Positions 55,579 through 64,000 of a stretch of 64,000 nucleotides of DNA are shown piece by piece. The DNA comes from Bacteroidota bacterium (GTDB taxonomy: Bacteria > Bacteroidota > Bacteroidia > B-17B0 > Aurantibacillaceae): positions 434,001 through 498,000 of the forward strand of contig JADJDM010000002.1 of NCBI GenBank assembly GCA_016702705.1, written 5' to 3'. The notes below the pieces were generated by a model, which worked only from the letters and a program-made list of their open reading frames with translations, was not told the DNA's origin and made no database searches. Positions within the stretch are counted from its first letter, which is position 1. Every line of letters begins with the position of its first letter. The translations under genes and the position numbers were made by a program.

Positions 55579-56667
55579 TTATTCGTGTTGGTTAAGAACT
55601 TCGTGCCCACCTTCTAATAAATATTTATCGCGTTTAAAAAGTGCTAAATCGCTTTTAACCATTTCTTTTAATAGCTCTTCAACTGTGTATTTAGGAACCC
55701 AGCCTAATTTTTCTTTTGCTTTCGTTGCATCTCCAACAAGTAAATCAACTTCTGCTGGACGGAAGTATTTTGGATCAATTTCAACTAAAACTTTTCCTGT
55801 TTTTTTATCAATACCTTTTTCGTTTACTTCAGTTCCTTGCCATTCAATTTCAGTTCCTACTTCCGCAAAGGCAAGTTCAATAAATTTACGTACAGATATT
55901 TTTTTACCAGTAGCTAAAACAAAATCATCAGCTTCACTGTGTTGTAACATTCTCCACATTCCCTCTACATAATCTTTTGCATGCCCCCAGTCTCTTTCAG
56001 AGTCGATATTACCCATGAATAATTTTTCTTGCAAGCCTAATGCTATTTTTGCAACCGCTCTAGTTATTTTTCTAGTAACAAATGTTTCCCCTCTTAATGG
56101 ACTTTCGTGATTAAATAAAATCCCATTACAAGCAAACATGCCATAAGCTTCTCTATAATTTTTAGTAATCCAAAATGCATAAAGTTTGGCAACTCCATAA
56201 GGACTTCTTGGATAAAATGGTGTAGTTTCTTTTTGTGGAATTTCTTGCACTAAACCATACAATTCAGAAGTGGATGCTTGGTAAAATTTAGTTTTCTTTT
56301 CAAAACCTAAAATTCTAATAGCTTCTAATAAACGAAGTGTTCCAATAGCATCTGCATTAGCAGTATATTCTGGAGTATCAAAAGATACTTGTACATGCGA
56401 TTGTGCAGCAAGGTTATAAATTTCATCGGGTTTTATTTCACTAACCAAACGAATTAAATTGGTAGAATCAGTTAGGTCTCCGTGATGTAAAAAGAAATTC
56501 ACGTTTTTTTCGTGTTTATCTTTGTATAAATGATCAATACGAGAAGTATTAAACATTGAGCTTCTACGCTTCAATCCATGAACGATATACCCCTTTTCTA
56601 GTAATAACTCAGCTAAATAAGCCCCATCTTGACCTGTAACACCTGTAATTAATGCAATTTTTGCCAT
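55579..56667 (-). CDS. gmd: GDP-mannose 4,6-dehydratase
   Basis: A 362-residue NADP-dependent SDR-type enzyme converting GDP-mannose to GDP-4-keto-6-deoxymannose. The start is GVTGQDGAYLAELLL, followed by GLKRRSSMFNTSRIDHLY, SELYGLVQEIPQKETTPFYPRSPYGVAKLYAFW with the Y-x-x-x-K pair, and RDWGHAKDYVEGMW. It is the first gene of the five-gene minus-strand polysaccharide operon (gmd, fcl, paralogue 2, transferase, paralogue 1). With Fcl it indicates L-fucose in the surface glycan. Confidence 0.96.
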   Translation of the reverse strand: MAKIALITGVTGQDGAYLAELLLEKGYIVHGLKRRSSMFNTSRIDHLYKDKHEKNVNFFLHHGDLTDSTNLIRLVSEIKPDEIYNLAAQSHVQVSFDTPEYTANADAIGTLRLLEAIRILGFEKKTKFYQASTSELYGLVQEIPQKETTPFYPRSPYGVAKLYAFWITKNYREAYGMFACNGILFNHESPLRGETFVTRKITRAVAKIALGLQEKLFMGNIDSERDWGHAKDYVEGMWRMLQHSEADDFVLATGKKISVRKFIELAFAEVGTEIEWQGTEVNEKGIDKKTGKVLVEIDPKYFRPAEVDLLVGDATKAKEKLGWVPKYTVEELLKEMVKSDLALFKRDKYLLEGGHEVLNQHE

Positions 56668-56777
56668 AAAAAATAATTCTATTATAATCTACAATAATAC
56701 GGATTTTTACTGAGAATTTGAGCCTAAAATTGTTTGTTTTATTTGCTCTTAAAGGGTATTTTTCGATTCTATTTATC

Positions 56778-59234
56778 ATGCTGAAGAAATTATTTTTATT
56801 ATTCTGTGTTTTCTTCCTTTTCATTTACGAATTGGAAGCTCAAAATCTAATTAAGGGAAAGGTTATAGATGCTTCAACCAAACAGTCTTTAGCCTTTGTT
56901 TCTGTTCAAGAAATTGGAACTATTAATGGTGTTTTGTCGGATATAGATGGGAAATTTCAAATTACTTTAAAAAATAATACTACCTCAAATGTTTTGGTGT
57001 TTTCTTATTTGGGATATCAGAAAAAGGAAGTTTTACTAAAATTAGTGGATGTAAATAACTGCATTGTTGAGTTAGATAATTTGGGGCTTAATTTAGCTGA
57101 AGTAGTTGTTGAGCCGGGCGTAAACCCAGCATTAAGAATCATGAAACAAGTGGCAAAAAATGTGGATATGAATAACCCACATAAGATGCAATCCTTTAGT
57201 TATTCAAGTTATAATAAAATGTTTGTAACGGGAGATGTTGCAGCTTCAGAAGATTCAATTAAAGGATTTGACGAAGGAAATAAAATGGCAATGCAAAAGT
57301 TTTTTTCTAAGCAACATTTATTTTTAACCGAATCAGTTAGCAAAAGAGAATTTTTATTCCCTTCATTTAACAACGAAACAGTTTTGGCATCGAGGGTTTC
57401 AGGATTTAAAGCTGCACCGTTTACCTTGTTAGCAACGCAAATGCAAAGTTTCTCTTTTTATGATACATGGGTGAATGTATTTGATGTTAATTATCTTAAT
57501 CCAATCGATGGAGTGGCCATCAAAAAATATTCTTACACACTTGAAGATACATTGTATGATAAAAAAGATACAGTTTTCATTATATCATTTAAACCAAAAG
57601 TTGGGAAAAATTTTAAGGGATTAAAAGGAGTTTTGTATATAAATACAAATCAGTTTGCAGTTCAAAATGTTATTGCGGAGCCTTCTGAGGCTAATCAACA
57701 AATAAGCGTGAAAATACAACAGAAGTATGAGTTTATTCAAGAAAAGCAATGGTTTCCAGTGCAATTAAATACCGATTGGGTTTATAATAATATACAATTA
57801 AAAGAAAATAAGGCAGGCGAATCTACAAAGATGAAAGCAGTAAGCCGAAGTTATGTGAGAGATATTATTCTTAATCCTGAACTTTCTAAAAAAGGTTTTA
57901 CTGAAGTTGAACTTAGCATAGCAAAAAATGCAGATCAAAAGGGCGATGATTTTTGGATTAAATATAGAGCGGATACATTAACTGAAAGAGATGCTAAAAC
58001 ATATCAGGTTGTCGATAGTGTTGGAAAAAAAGAAAATTTTGATAAAAAAATACTTGGGCTAGAAGCTTTGTTTACAGGAGAAGTTCCAGTAAGTATATTC
58101 AATTTTAAATTGAAAGAAATATTTACATTCAATGCTTACGAAGGCTATAGACTTGGTTTGGGTGTAAGAACAAACAATAAATTATCGTCCATGTTTTCTG
58201 TTGGCGGTTATGGTGCCTATGGTTTTTATGATAAAGCTTGGAAATATGGTGGTAATCTCGATTTGAGGTTGTGGAAAAAAAAGGAATTGTATTTAGAAAT
58301 GCTTGTTAAAAAAGATGTTATAGAAACTGGAAATTTTAATTTTCACGAAAAACAAAATGGATTTTCAAATATGGAATTGATTAGAAATTTGTCGATTAAC
58401 CAAATGGATAAAGTTTCAATTCAACAACTTGGTTTTAGTTTTAGAATGTTTAAGTACTTTAAAACGAATGTATATGTTAATCATCAGCAAAGAATAAGTA
58501 AATATGCTTATAAAAGCACAAGTGATTTTAATAGTTTGCCAATCGATACTTTTAATATTAATGAAGCAGGTATTAAATTCAAGTTTTTGTTTCGCGAGAA
58601 ATTCATGGAAACATTAAGGAATAAAATATCATTGGGAAGCGACTACCCTGTTGTTTATCTCAATATTTCGAACGGATTTAAAATGGCTAACAATAGCGAT
58701 TTTAATGGTGATTGGGAATTTGTTAAATTAGAATGTAAAGTAAACTATTCCTATAAGGTAAGTACAATTGGAAAGCAAAACATTTGTTTTGTTGCAGGCA
58801 AACTTTTTGGTGAAGTTCCCTATTCGATTAATTACAGTGCTCTTGGAAATAATTATTATAAAATTGCCGCAGCATCAGAGCATACTTTTGAAACAATGAT
58901 TCCAAATGAGTTTATAAGCAACCAATTCGCAGCTACTTTCTTTTCGCATAATTTTGGTAGATTCTTAAAACCAAGCAAAAAATTTAATCCAGAGATTGAA
59001 CTTATACATGCAATGGCAATTGGTACTTGTGACTACTCCAATCGATTTTTAAATGTTCCGTATAAAACAATGGAGAAAGGATATTTTGAAAGTGGAGTAA
59101 AAATTAATTGCCTCGTTAAATCTGCTTTTTCTGGAATTGGTGTTGGGGTTTATTATCGTTATGGCGCATATAGTTTGAACAATACCATAAATAATTTTGC
59201 CTTTAAATTAACATTTGGACTATCTATAAATTAG
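56778..59234 (+). CDS. DUF5686 family outer-membrane protein with carboxypeptidase-like regulatory domain
   Basis: An 818-residue exported protein. The start at 56778 (MLKKLFLLF) gives a signal peptide ending ELEAQ; a TTG frame to 56718 is less likely. Residues about 22-110 form a carboxypeptidase-regulatory beta domain (LIKGKVIDASTKQSLAFVSV). The remainder is DUF5686: ALRIMKQVAKNVDMNNPHKMQSFSYSSYNKM, QKFFSKQHLFLTESVS, then FLxPKVGKNFKGLKGVLYIN and many barrel-like strands to the end. Function is unknown, but the layout resembles TonB-receptor-related barrels. Divergent from gmd. Confidence 0.85.
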   Translation: MLKKLFLLFCVFFLFIYELEAQNLIKGKVIDASTKQSLAFVSVQEIGTINGVLSDIDGKFQITLKNNTTSNVLVFSYLGYQKKEVLLKLVDVNNCIVELDNLGLNLAEVVVEPGVNPALRIMKQVAKNVDMNNPHKMQSFSYSSYNKMFVTGDVAASEDSIKGFDEGNKMAMQKFFSKQHLFLTESVSKREFLFPSFNNETVLASRVSGFKAAPFTLLATQMQSFSFYDTWVNVFDVNYLNPIDGVAIKKYSYTLEDTLYDKKDTVFIISFKPKVGKNFKGLKGVLYINTNQFAVQNVIAEPSEANQQISVKIQQKYEFIQEKQWFPVQLNTDWVYNNIQLKENKAGESTKMKAVSRSYVRDIILNPELSKKGFTEVELSIAKNADQKGDDFWIKYRADTLTERDAKTYQVVDSVGKKENFDKKILGLEALFTGEVPVSIFNFKLKEIFTFNAYEGYRLGLGVRTNNKLSSMFSVGGYGAYGFYDKAWKYGGNLDLRLWKKKELYLEMLVKKDVIETGNFNFHEKQNGFSNMELIRNLSINQMDKVSIQQLGFSFRMFKYFKTNVYVNHQQRISKYAYKSTSDFNSLPIDTFNINEAGIKFKFLFREKFMETLRNKISLGSDYPVVYLNISNGFKMANNSDFNGDWEFVKLECKVNYSYKVSTIGKQNICFVAGKLFGEVPYSINYSALGNNYYKIAAASEHTFETMIPNEFISNQFAATFFSHNFGRFLKPSKKFNPEIELIHAMAIGTCDYSNRFLNVPYKTMEKGYFESGVKINCLVKSAFSGIGVGVYYRYGAYSLNNTINNFAFKLTFGLSIN

Positions 59235-59273
59235 CGAAAACTAATAATTGCGACATTCTTTAGTTAAAATTCT

Positions 59274-59303
59274 TTGATTTATATCTTTCTTGTTATATAT
59301 TTG
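59274..59303 (+). promoter_or_regulatory. Bacteroidota promoter (-33 TTTG, -7 TATATTTG)
   Basis: TTTG at 59274-59277 and TATATTTG at 59296-59303 are separated by 18 bases, close to the known 19-base spacing. The metalloprotease ATG lies 36 bases downstream. Confidence 0.65.
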
Positions 59304-59339
59304 ACTAATTCGATTTAACTAAAACCTTAAATCTCTACC

Positions 59340-62300
59340 ATGAAACAAAAAATCACCAGTTTAGTAGTTGTGATGATGTCTATTTCAACTACATTTTTTG
59401 CCCAAACGAATTCATTATGGAAAAAAACGATTCCTGAAAAAATGAATAGTTCTGAGGTTATTCAGCGACCAAATAATCCAACGAAAGCAGATTATTATCA
59501 AATGGATATTGCCGCCTTAAAAAACTTGTTGGCTAATGCCCCAGTTTTTGGAAACTTTATGCCTCCAAGTAATTTAATTATCGAATTTCCTGTGGCTGAT
59601 GGTAGCTTTCAAAAATTTAGTGTTTTTGAGTGGAGTATTATGGAACAAGGCTTGGAAGAAACATTTCCTATGATAAAATCATATGCTGCACAAGGTATTG
59701 ATGATCCAACAGCAACCATGCGTTTTTCTGTAACTCAGTTTGGTTTGCATACTATGACCTTATCAGGTAACACATCTACTTGTTATATTGATCCTTATAC
59801 TAAGGATGCAAATTATTATATAGTATATAATAAAGCGGCTTTAGGAGCTGACACAAGAGGGTTTGAATGTTCAACTGATGAGCATATTAATCTACCTTCA
59901 ATTGAAACCGAGAGAGCGGGACCAAATAACTCACCTTTAAATGCCAATGACCAAAAATTAAGAACATTTCGTTTAGCAATGTCTTGTAATGCTGAGTATG
60001 GAAATATATTTGCGGGTACCTCTAACCAAGTTGCAAATATACAAGCACAAATGGCAATTACTATGACTCGTGTAAATGGAGTTTATGAAAGAGATTTGTC
60101 TGTTCATATGAATTTTGTTGCTAATAATAACTTAGTTATATATTACGGAAGCACAACAACTGACCCTTGGTCCAATGAATGGAATACCAAAACGGCGCAA
60201 ACTATTGATGCTGCAATTGGCGTAACAAATTATGATATTGGGCATAATTTTAATACAACAGGTGGTGGAAACGCTGGTTGTATTGGTTGTGTTTGTGTTG
60301 GTACTGTTGGTAGTCAAGGTGGAACGCATAAAGGAAGAGGTTATACTGGTAGCACCAATCCTGTTGGAGATCCATTTGATATAGATTATGTTGCTCATGA
60401 AATGGGACATCAATATGGTGGTTATCATGTTATGAATACTTGTAGTAGAAGTGGAAGCGGACAAACAGAAGTTGAACCAGCAAGTGGTAGTTCAATTATG
60501 GGATATGCAGGTATCTGCGCTACTAACGTTCAAAATCAAAGTCATGATGATTTTAATTATGTTAATGTTAGAGATATTATGACGAATGTAAAAACAGGAA
60601 GTAGTACTTGTGCTACAATTACGAATTTAACTAATGCCCCTCCAACTGCAAATGCAGGAGCGGATTATATTATTCCTAAAAGTACTGCATATATCTTAGA
60701 AGGTGTAGCAACTGATGCTGATGGATTGGGTTCTTTAACTTATAGTTGGAGTCAAAATGATCCAGCTCAATCACCAGGAAATGCAGCGCCGCTTTCTACA
60801 TATACAACAGGCCCAATGTACAGATCAAATCCTCCTATTACTTCTCCAAATCGTTTTATGCCAACTATTACAAGTGTTCTTGCTGGAAACTTAACCCCAA
60901 CTTGGGAAGTAACACCTTCTGTAGGACGTACAATGAATTTTTCTTTTTTAGTTCGTGATAATGATGCCTTGGGTGGACAAACAGCTTCTGATTTGATGAC
61001 AGTAACTGTTAATGGAACTGCGGGCCCGTTTGTTATTACTTCTCAAAATACAGCTACTTCTTGGAATGCTGGAGCTACCGAAACAATTACTTGGAATGTT
61101 GCAGGTACAGATGTTGCACCAGTAAGTTGCGCTAATGTGGATGTTTTTCTAAGTACAGACGGTGGATTTACTTATCCAATAACTGTTGCTACTGGACTTC
61201 CTAATACAGGTACTGCGTCAATAGTTGTTCCTCAAATTACAACTACAACTGGTAGAATAATGGTAAGAGGTTCGGGGAATATTTTTTATGATTTAAATGG
61301 TGGAACTATTTCAATACAAGCAGCTGAGTTTACAATGACACCTGCTAGTACAACACAAAATAATTGCCCACCAAACGATCAAACTTTTTCTTTTACCTAT
61401 GATACTTATTTAAGTTTTAGTGATGTAACAACTTTCTCTGCAAGTGGTAATCCTGCTGGAAGTACAGTTACTTTTAATCCAACAACTGCAGTTACAGATA
61501 ATACCCTGTAAGTGTAACAATTACTGGATTAACACCAGCTATGGCTGGTACCTATAATTTAACTATTACAGGTACTTCAACAAGCGTTACAAAAACAAGT
61601 ACATTAACATTAAACGTTTTAAACTCTGCATTAAATGCACCTGTGTTAGCAACGCCGGTAAATGCTGCAACTGGGGTTAACTCCTCTGCAACCTTAACTT
61701 GGAATTCGGCAGGTGCCGCAGGTATTACTTATGATGTGGAAGTTGCTACTGATGCGGCATTTACAAATATTGTAAGTTCTGCAACAGGAGTAGTTGGTAC
61801 TTCATATACAGCAACTGGATTACTTTCAACAACTACTTATTATTGGAGAGTTAGTGCGCAAAACACATGTACAAACTCAACTAATTCTTCTGTATTTAGT
61901 TTTACCACTAGTTCTTGTTTAGCAAATACCTCTGCAAACGTTCCTGTTGCAATTTCTACTGGAGCTCCTGCTACTGTTACATCTACGTTAATGGTAACCG
62001 CAGGTGGTACTGTTACGGATGTTAATGTTGTAAATATTCAAGGAACTCACACTTGGATTAATGACTTAACTGTATCAATTTCAAGTCCGGCAAGCACAAC
62101 TGTTGACTTGTTTGATCAAATTTGTAACAACCAAGATAATTTCAGTGTAAGTTTTGACGATGCTTCTGCACTAATAACTCTTCCTTGTCCCCCAACTGAC
62201 GCACTTACATACAAACCTGTAGGTTTATTGTCAGGATTTAATGGACAAACAGCTGCTGGTACATGGACGCTATCTGTTCAAGATAATGCAAATCAAGATG

Positions 62301-62617
62301 GAGGTTCATTAACTAATTGGGCTTTGGAATTATGTGTTAATTCACCAGTAGGAATTAAAGAACATATTTTCCTTTCTCCTTCAATGGTTTATCCAAATCC
62401 AACTGCTGGTTTATTAAATGTACAATTAGGTGGAGAAGCAAATGAAGTATTGAAAATAAAAATTGTAAATACTTTAGGACAAGTATTAGAAACAAGAACC
62501 GCTACAGCTTCAGCTTTAATCGCATTTGATCTTAATGCTTATGCTACAGGTATTTACCATTTAATAATCGAAGGTAAAAATGCTCAACAACATGAGAAAA
62601 TAATTATCAGTAGATAA
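59340..62617 (+). pseudogene. Secreted reprolysin-like zinc metalloprotease with T9SS sorting domain (one frameshift)
   Basis: A predicted 1092-residue secreted protease. The signal peptide ends TTFFAQ. The zinc site HEMGHQYGGYH (H353, E354, H357, H363) is the reprolysin-type HExxHxxGxxH. Later come PKD/FN3-like segments, a P/homo B-like domain (STLMVTAGGTVTD to WALELC) and a T9SS sorting domain (VYPNPTAG to EKIIISR). A stop at 61509-61511 splits the gene. One more C in the run at 61504-61506 restores TDNTPVSVTITGL and joins 61541-62617. The gene is therefore likely whole in the cell. Confidence 0.88.
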
Positions 62618-62635
62618 TATCATTCTGATTTTATA

Positions 62636-62667
62636 AAAAGCTGCCTCCAATCGGGGCAGCTTTTTTT
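62636..62667 (+). terminator. Rho-independent terminator after the metalloprotease gene
   Basis: Stem AAAAGCTGCC (62636-62645) pairs with GGCAGCTTTT (62655-62664) around a nine-base loop, followed by a T tract. It stands 19 bases after the metalloprotease stop. Confidence 0.9.
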
Positions 62668-62740
62668 GTGAAATACTATTCCTTATGTGAAAGGAATAGT
62701 ATTTTTTGATTAATTTAGAGCTTATACAAAAATCTACATT

Positions 62741-63281
62741 ATGAAAAAAATAGTTCTACTTTTTGCAATTTACTTTGCTAGTTTGTCGTTTTCAAACGCA
62801 CAAAATACCCGTATTATTTCGTATTTCGATAATAATTATAATAAATCGTATTATTTGGTTTGGGATATTAAATCTGGTAAAAATGTTCAATATTACTGGG
62901 CTGATGGCAAATGGACAGCAATGGAAATTAATTTGCCACAAACTCCTTTAACTGGTGTAACTGGTAACATTATGTTTGAGGTATACTATGACCAAAAATA
63001 TAAAAAATCATATTATATTGCTTGGGATACTAAAGGTGGGAAAAAGTATTCAGTATTATTGGTCTGATGGTAAATGGACAGCAATGGAAATTAACTTACC
63101 AGCAGTTCCTTTACCTGGTGCAAAAGGTGATGTTATGATTCGTTCATATTACGATGAGAAATACAGTAAATCATATTATATTGTTTATGATACAGCAGGT
63201 GGGAGATCTATTCAATATTCTTGGAGCGATGGAAAGTGGTCGCCAATGGAAATTAATTTACCTGAAGTTCCTTTGAAATAA
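62741..63281 (+). pseudogene. Secreted tandem-repeat protein (one frameshift)
   Basis: A signal peptide ending FSNAQ is followed by three repeats of about 50 residues. Each has the order S/VYYD-x-x-Y-x-KSYY-x-x-W/YD, then G-x-x-x-QY-x-W-x-DGKW and MEINLP followed by P-L. The third repeat, ending in the stop at 63281, is in another frame because the run at 63041-63045 has one base too many. Removing it reads GGKSIQYYWSDGKW. The corrected protein has about 180 residues. The aromatic, DGKW-rich repeats look like a small beta-propeller or sugar-binding fold. Function unknown. Confidence 0.75.
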
Positions 63282-63300
63282 TGTCCAATTCGGAATTAGA

Positions 63301-64000
63301 TTATAGTTTTATTCCAATGATACAAACGTCGTCAACTTGTTCTAATTCTTTTTTCCAATAATCAAAAGTGAGAGTGAGCGAATGTAATTGTTCGCTCATT
63401 TCTTTTTCTGCGTTTGTAAAAAGAAAGTCTCTTAATGGTTTGTATTTAAATTTCTTTCCTTTCTCTCCACCAAACTGATCTGCAAAGCCATCTGTGAATA
63501 AAAACAGCATATCATTTTTACTTAGTTGTAAAGTGTTTGTAGTAAAGGAACTTTGTTTTTCTGCTTTCCCAATTGCCTGTTTATCGGGGGCTAAGGCTTG
63601 GCCTGCACTATTTTTAATGTACCATAATGGATTGTTTGCCCCGCTCCATTTAATCTGGTATTGCCCTGAATTATTTATCTTTTTTATAGACGCTAAACTT
63701 ATGTCCATCCCATCTTTTACATCTTTGTCGCTTTTAGAAAATGTCTCTATTACCAATTCTCTTGTTTTATCTAAAATTTCTCCTGGTTCAATAAGTCCAA
63801 ATTCATTTACTGAACGATACAAAGCATTACTACAAACTACCGAAACCATTGCGCCAGGAACTCCATGCCCTGTGCAATCTGCGGCTGCAATTAGTATGGT
63901 GTCATCTTTTTCTTCTAACCAATAAAAATCACCAGCAACAATATCTTTGGTTTGTATAATATGAAGGATTGAGGTAAATATTTTTAATTGTTTTTTCAGA
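63301..64000 (-). CDS. SpoIIE/PP2C-type serine phosphatase (partial, 5' end outside window)
   Basis: The C-terminal phosphatase domain of a larger protein, cut by the window edge. The frame remains open to base 63999. It contains the SpoIIE/RsbU marks DIVAGDFYW, ADCTGHGVPGAMVS and a metal-binding DMLFLFTDGFADQ, and it ends DDVCIIGIKL. Such domains usually sit behind TPR, GAF or 7TMR sensor regions, which cannot be seen here. It would dephosphorylate an anti-anti-sigma-type partner. Confidence 0.88.
   Translation of the reverse strand, partial: LKKQLKIFTSILHIIQTKDIVAGDFYWLEEKDDTILIAAADCTGHGVPGAMVSVVCSNALYRSVNEFGLIEPGEILDKTRELVIETFSKSDKDVKDGMDISLASIKKINNSGQYQIKWSGANNPLWYIKNSAGQALAPDKQAIGKAEKQSSFTTNTLQLSKNDMLFLFTDGFADQFGGEKGKKFKYKPLRDFLFTNAEKEMSEQLHSLTLTFDYWKKELEQVDDVCIIGIKL

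Noticed and set aside
1..64000. Prophage, transposase or integrase genes
   Set aside because: No protein in the window shows phage structural, DDE/HUH transposase or tyrosine/serine recombinase motifs. The mobile-looking signals are non-coding repeats only.

Overview
The window is AT-rich, gene-dense bacterial chromosome from a member of the Bacteroidota, probably an environmental lineage. Four things support this. There is type IX secretion system (T9SS) machinery (a plug-domain protein, a PorG-like barrel) and cargo with T9SS C-terminal sorting domains (1858-4191, 59340-62617). Many short-signal lipoproteins and outer-membrane barrels are present. Several promoters match the Bacteroidota -33 TTTG / -7 TAnnTTTG pattern, the best at 48013-48043 and 59274-59303. 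The family mix (DUF5686, AsmA-like, WG-repeat, U32 plus ferredoxin, GxxExxY) is also typical. I recognise no rRNA, tRNA, CRISPR array, phage or transposase.

Layout. 1-9450: membrane and secreted proteins, an exported methyltransferase-TPR protein, and a NatAB-type ABC exporter. 9689-13215: an AsmA-like protein, a lipoprotein carrying a ribosomal L7/L12 C-terminal-like domain, and a monoheme cytochrome. 13265-14727: ferredoxin plus U32 protein, probably an RNA hydroxylation pair. 15496-18002: phenylacetyl-CoA epoxidase genes paaABCD on the minus strand, without paaE in view. 18299-29760: a glycosyltransferase, DUF885 and prolyl oligopeptidase, then tcdA, tatD, queE, rarA, an outer-membrane protein, pcm and a GxxExxY protein set among long repeats. 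30139-33448: an oxidoreductase, a lipoprotein and a polyprenyl-phosphate sugar transferase. 33460-38340: WG-repeat and propeller proteins and an orphan lipoprotein bounded by structured repeats. 38367-50287: inositol monophosphatase, LhgO, PagL-like deacylase, T9SS plug protein, GNAT, multiheme cytochrome, damaged nuclease/phosphatase, nitronate monooxygenase, PorG-like barrel, rhomboid and Rieske proteins. 50289-56667: one minus-strand surface-polysaccharide operon (gmd, fcl, two RemB/Wzi-like barrels, a WecA/MraY-like transferase). 56778-64000: DUF5686 protein, a T9SS-exported metalloprotease, a tandem-repeat secreted protein and a SpoIIE-type phosphatase cut by the window edge.

The main themes are the cell surface (T9SS, lipid A modification, polysaccharide export, secreted adhesive or proteolytic proteins) and RNA/tRNA modification (tcdA, queE, U32).

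A striking property of the sequence is that about nine genes are broken by single-base indels, mostly losses in homopolymer runs, and in most cases the restored frame gives a full-length family member. This looks like residual long-read consensus error rather than biological decay. One gene (46056-46977) has instead lost a catalytic block and may be a true deletion. The least explained items are the lipoprotein-borne L7/L12-like domain, the exported methyltransferase-TPR protein, the GxxExxY gene embedded in palindromic repeats, and the attC-like structured elements around 37476-38240.
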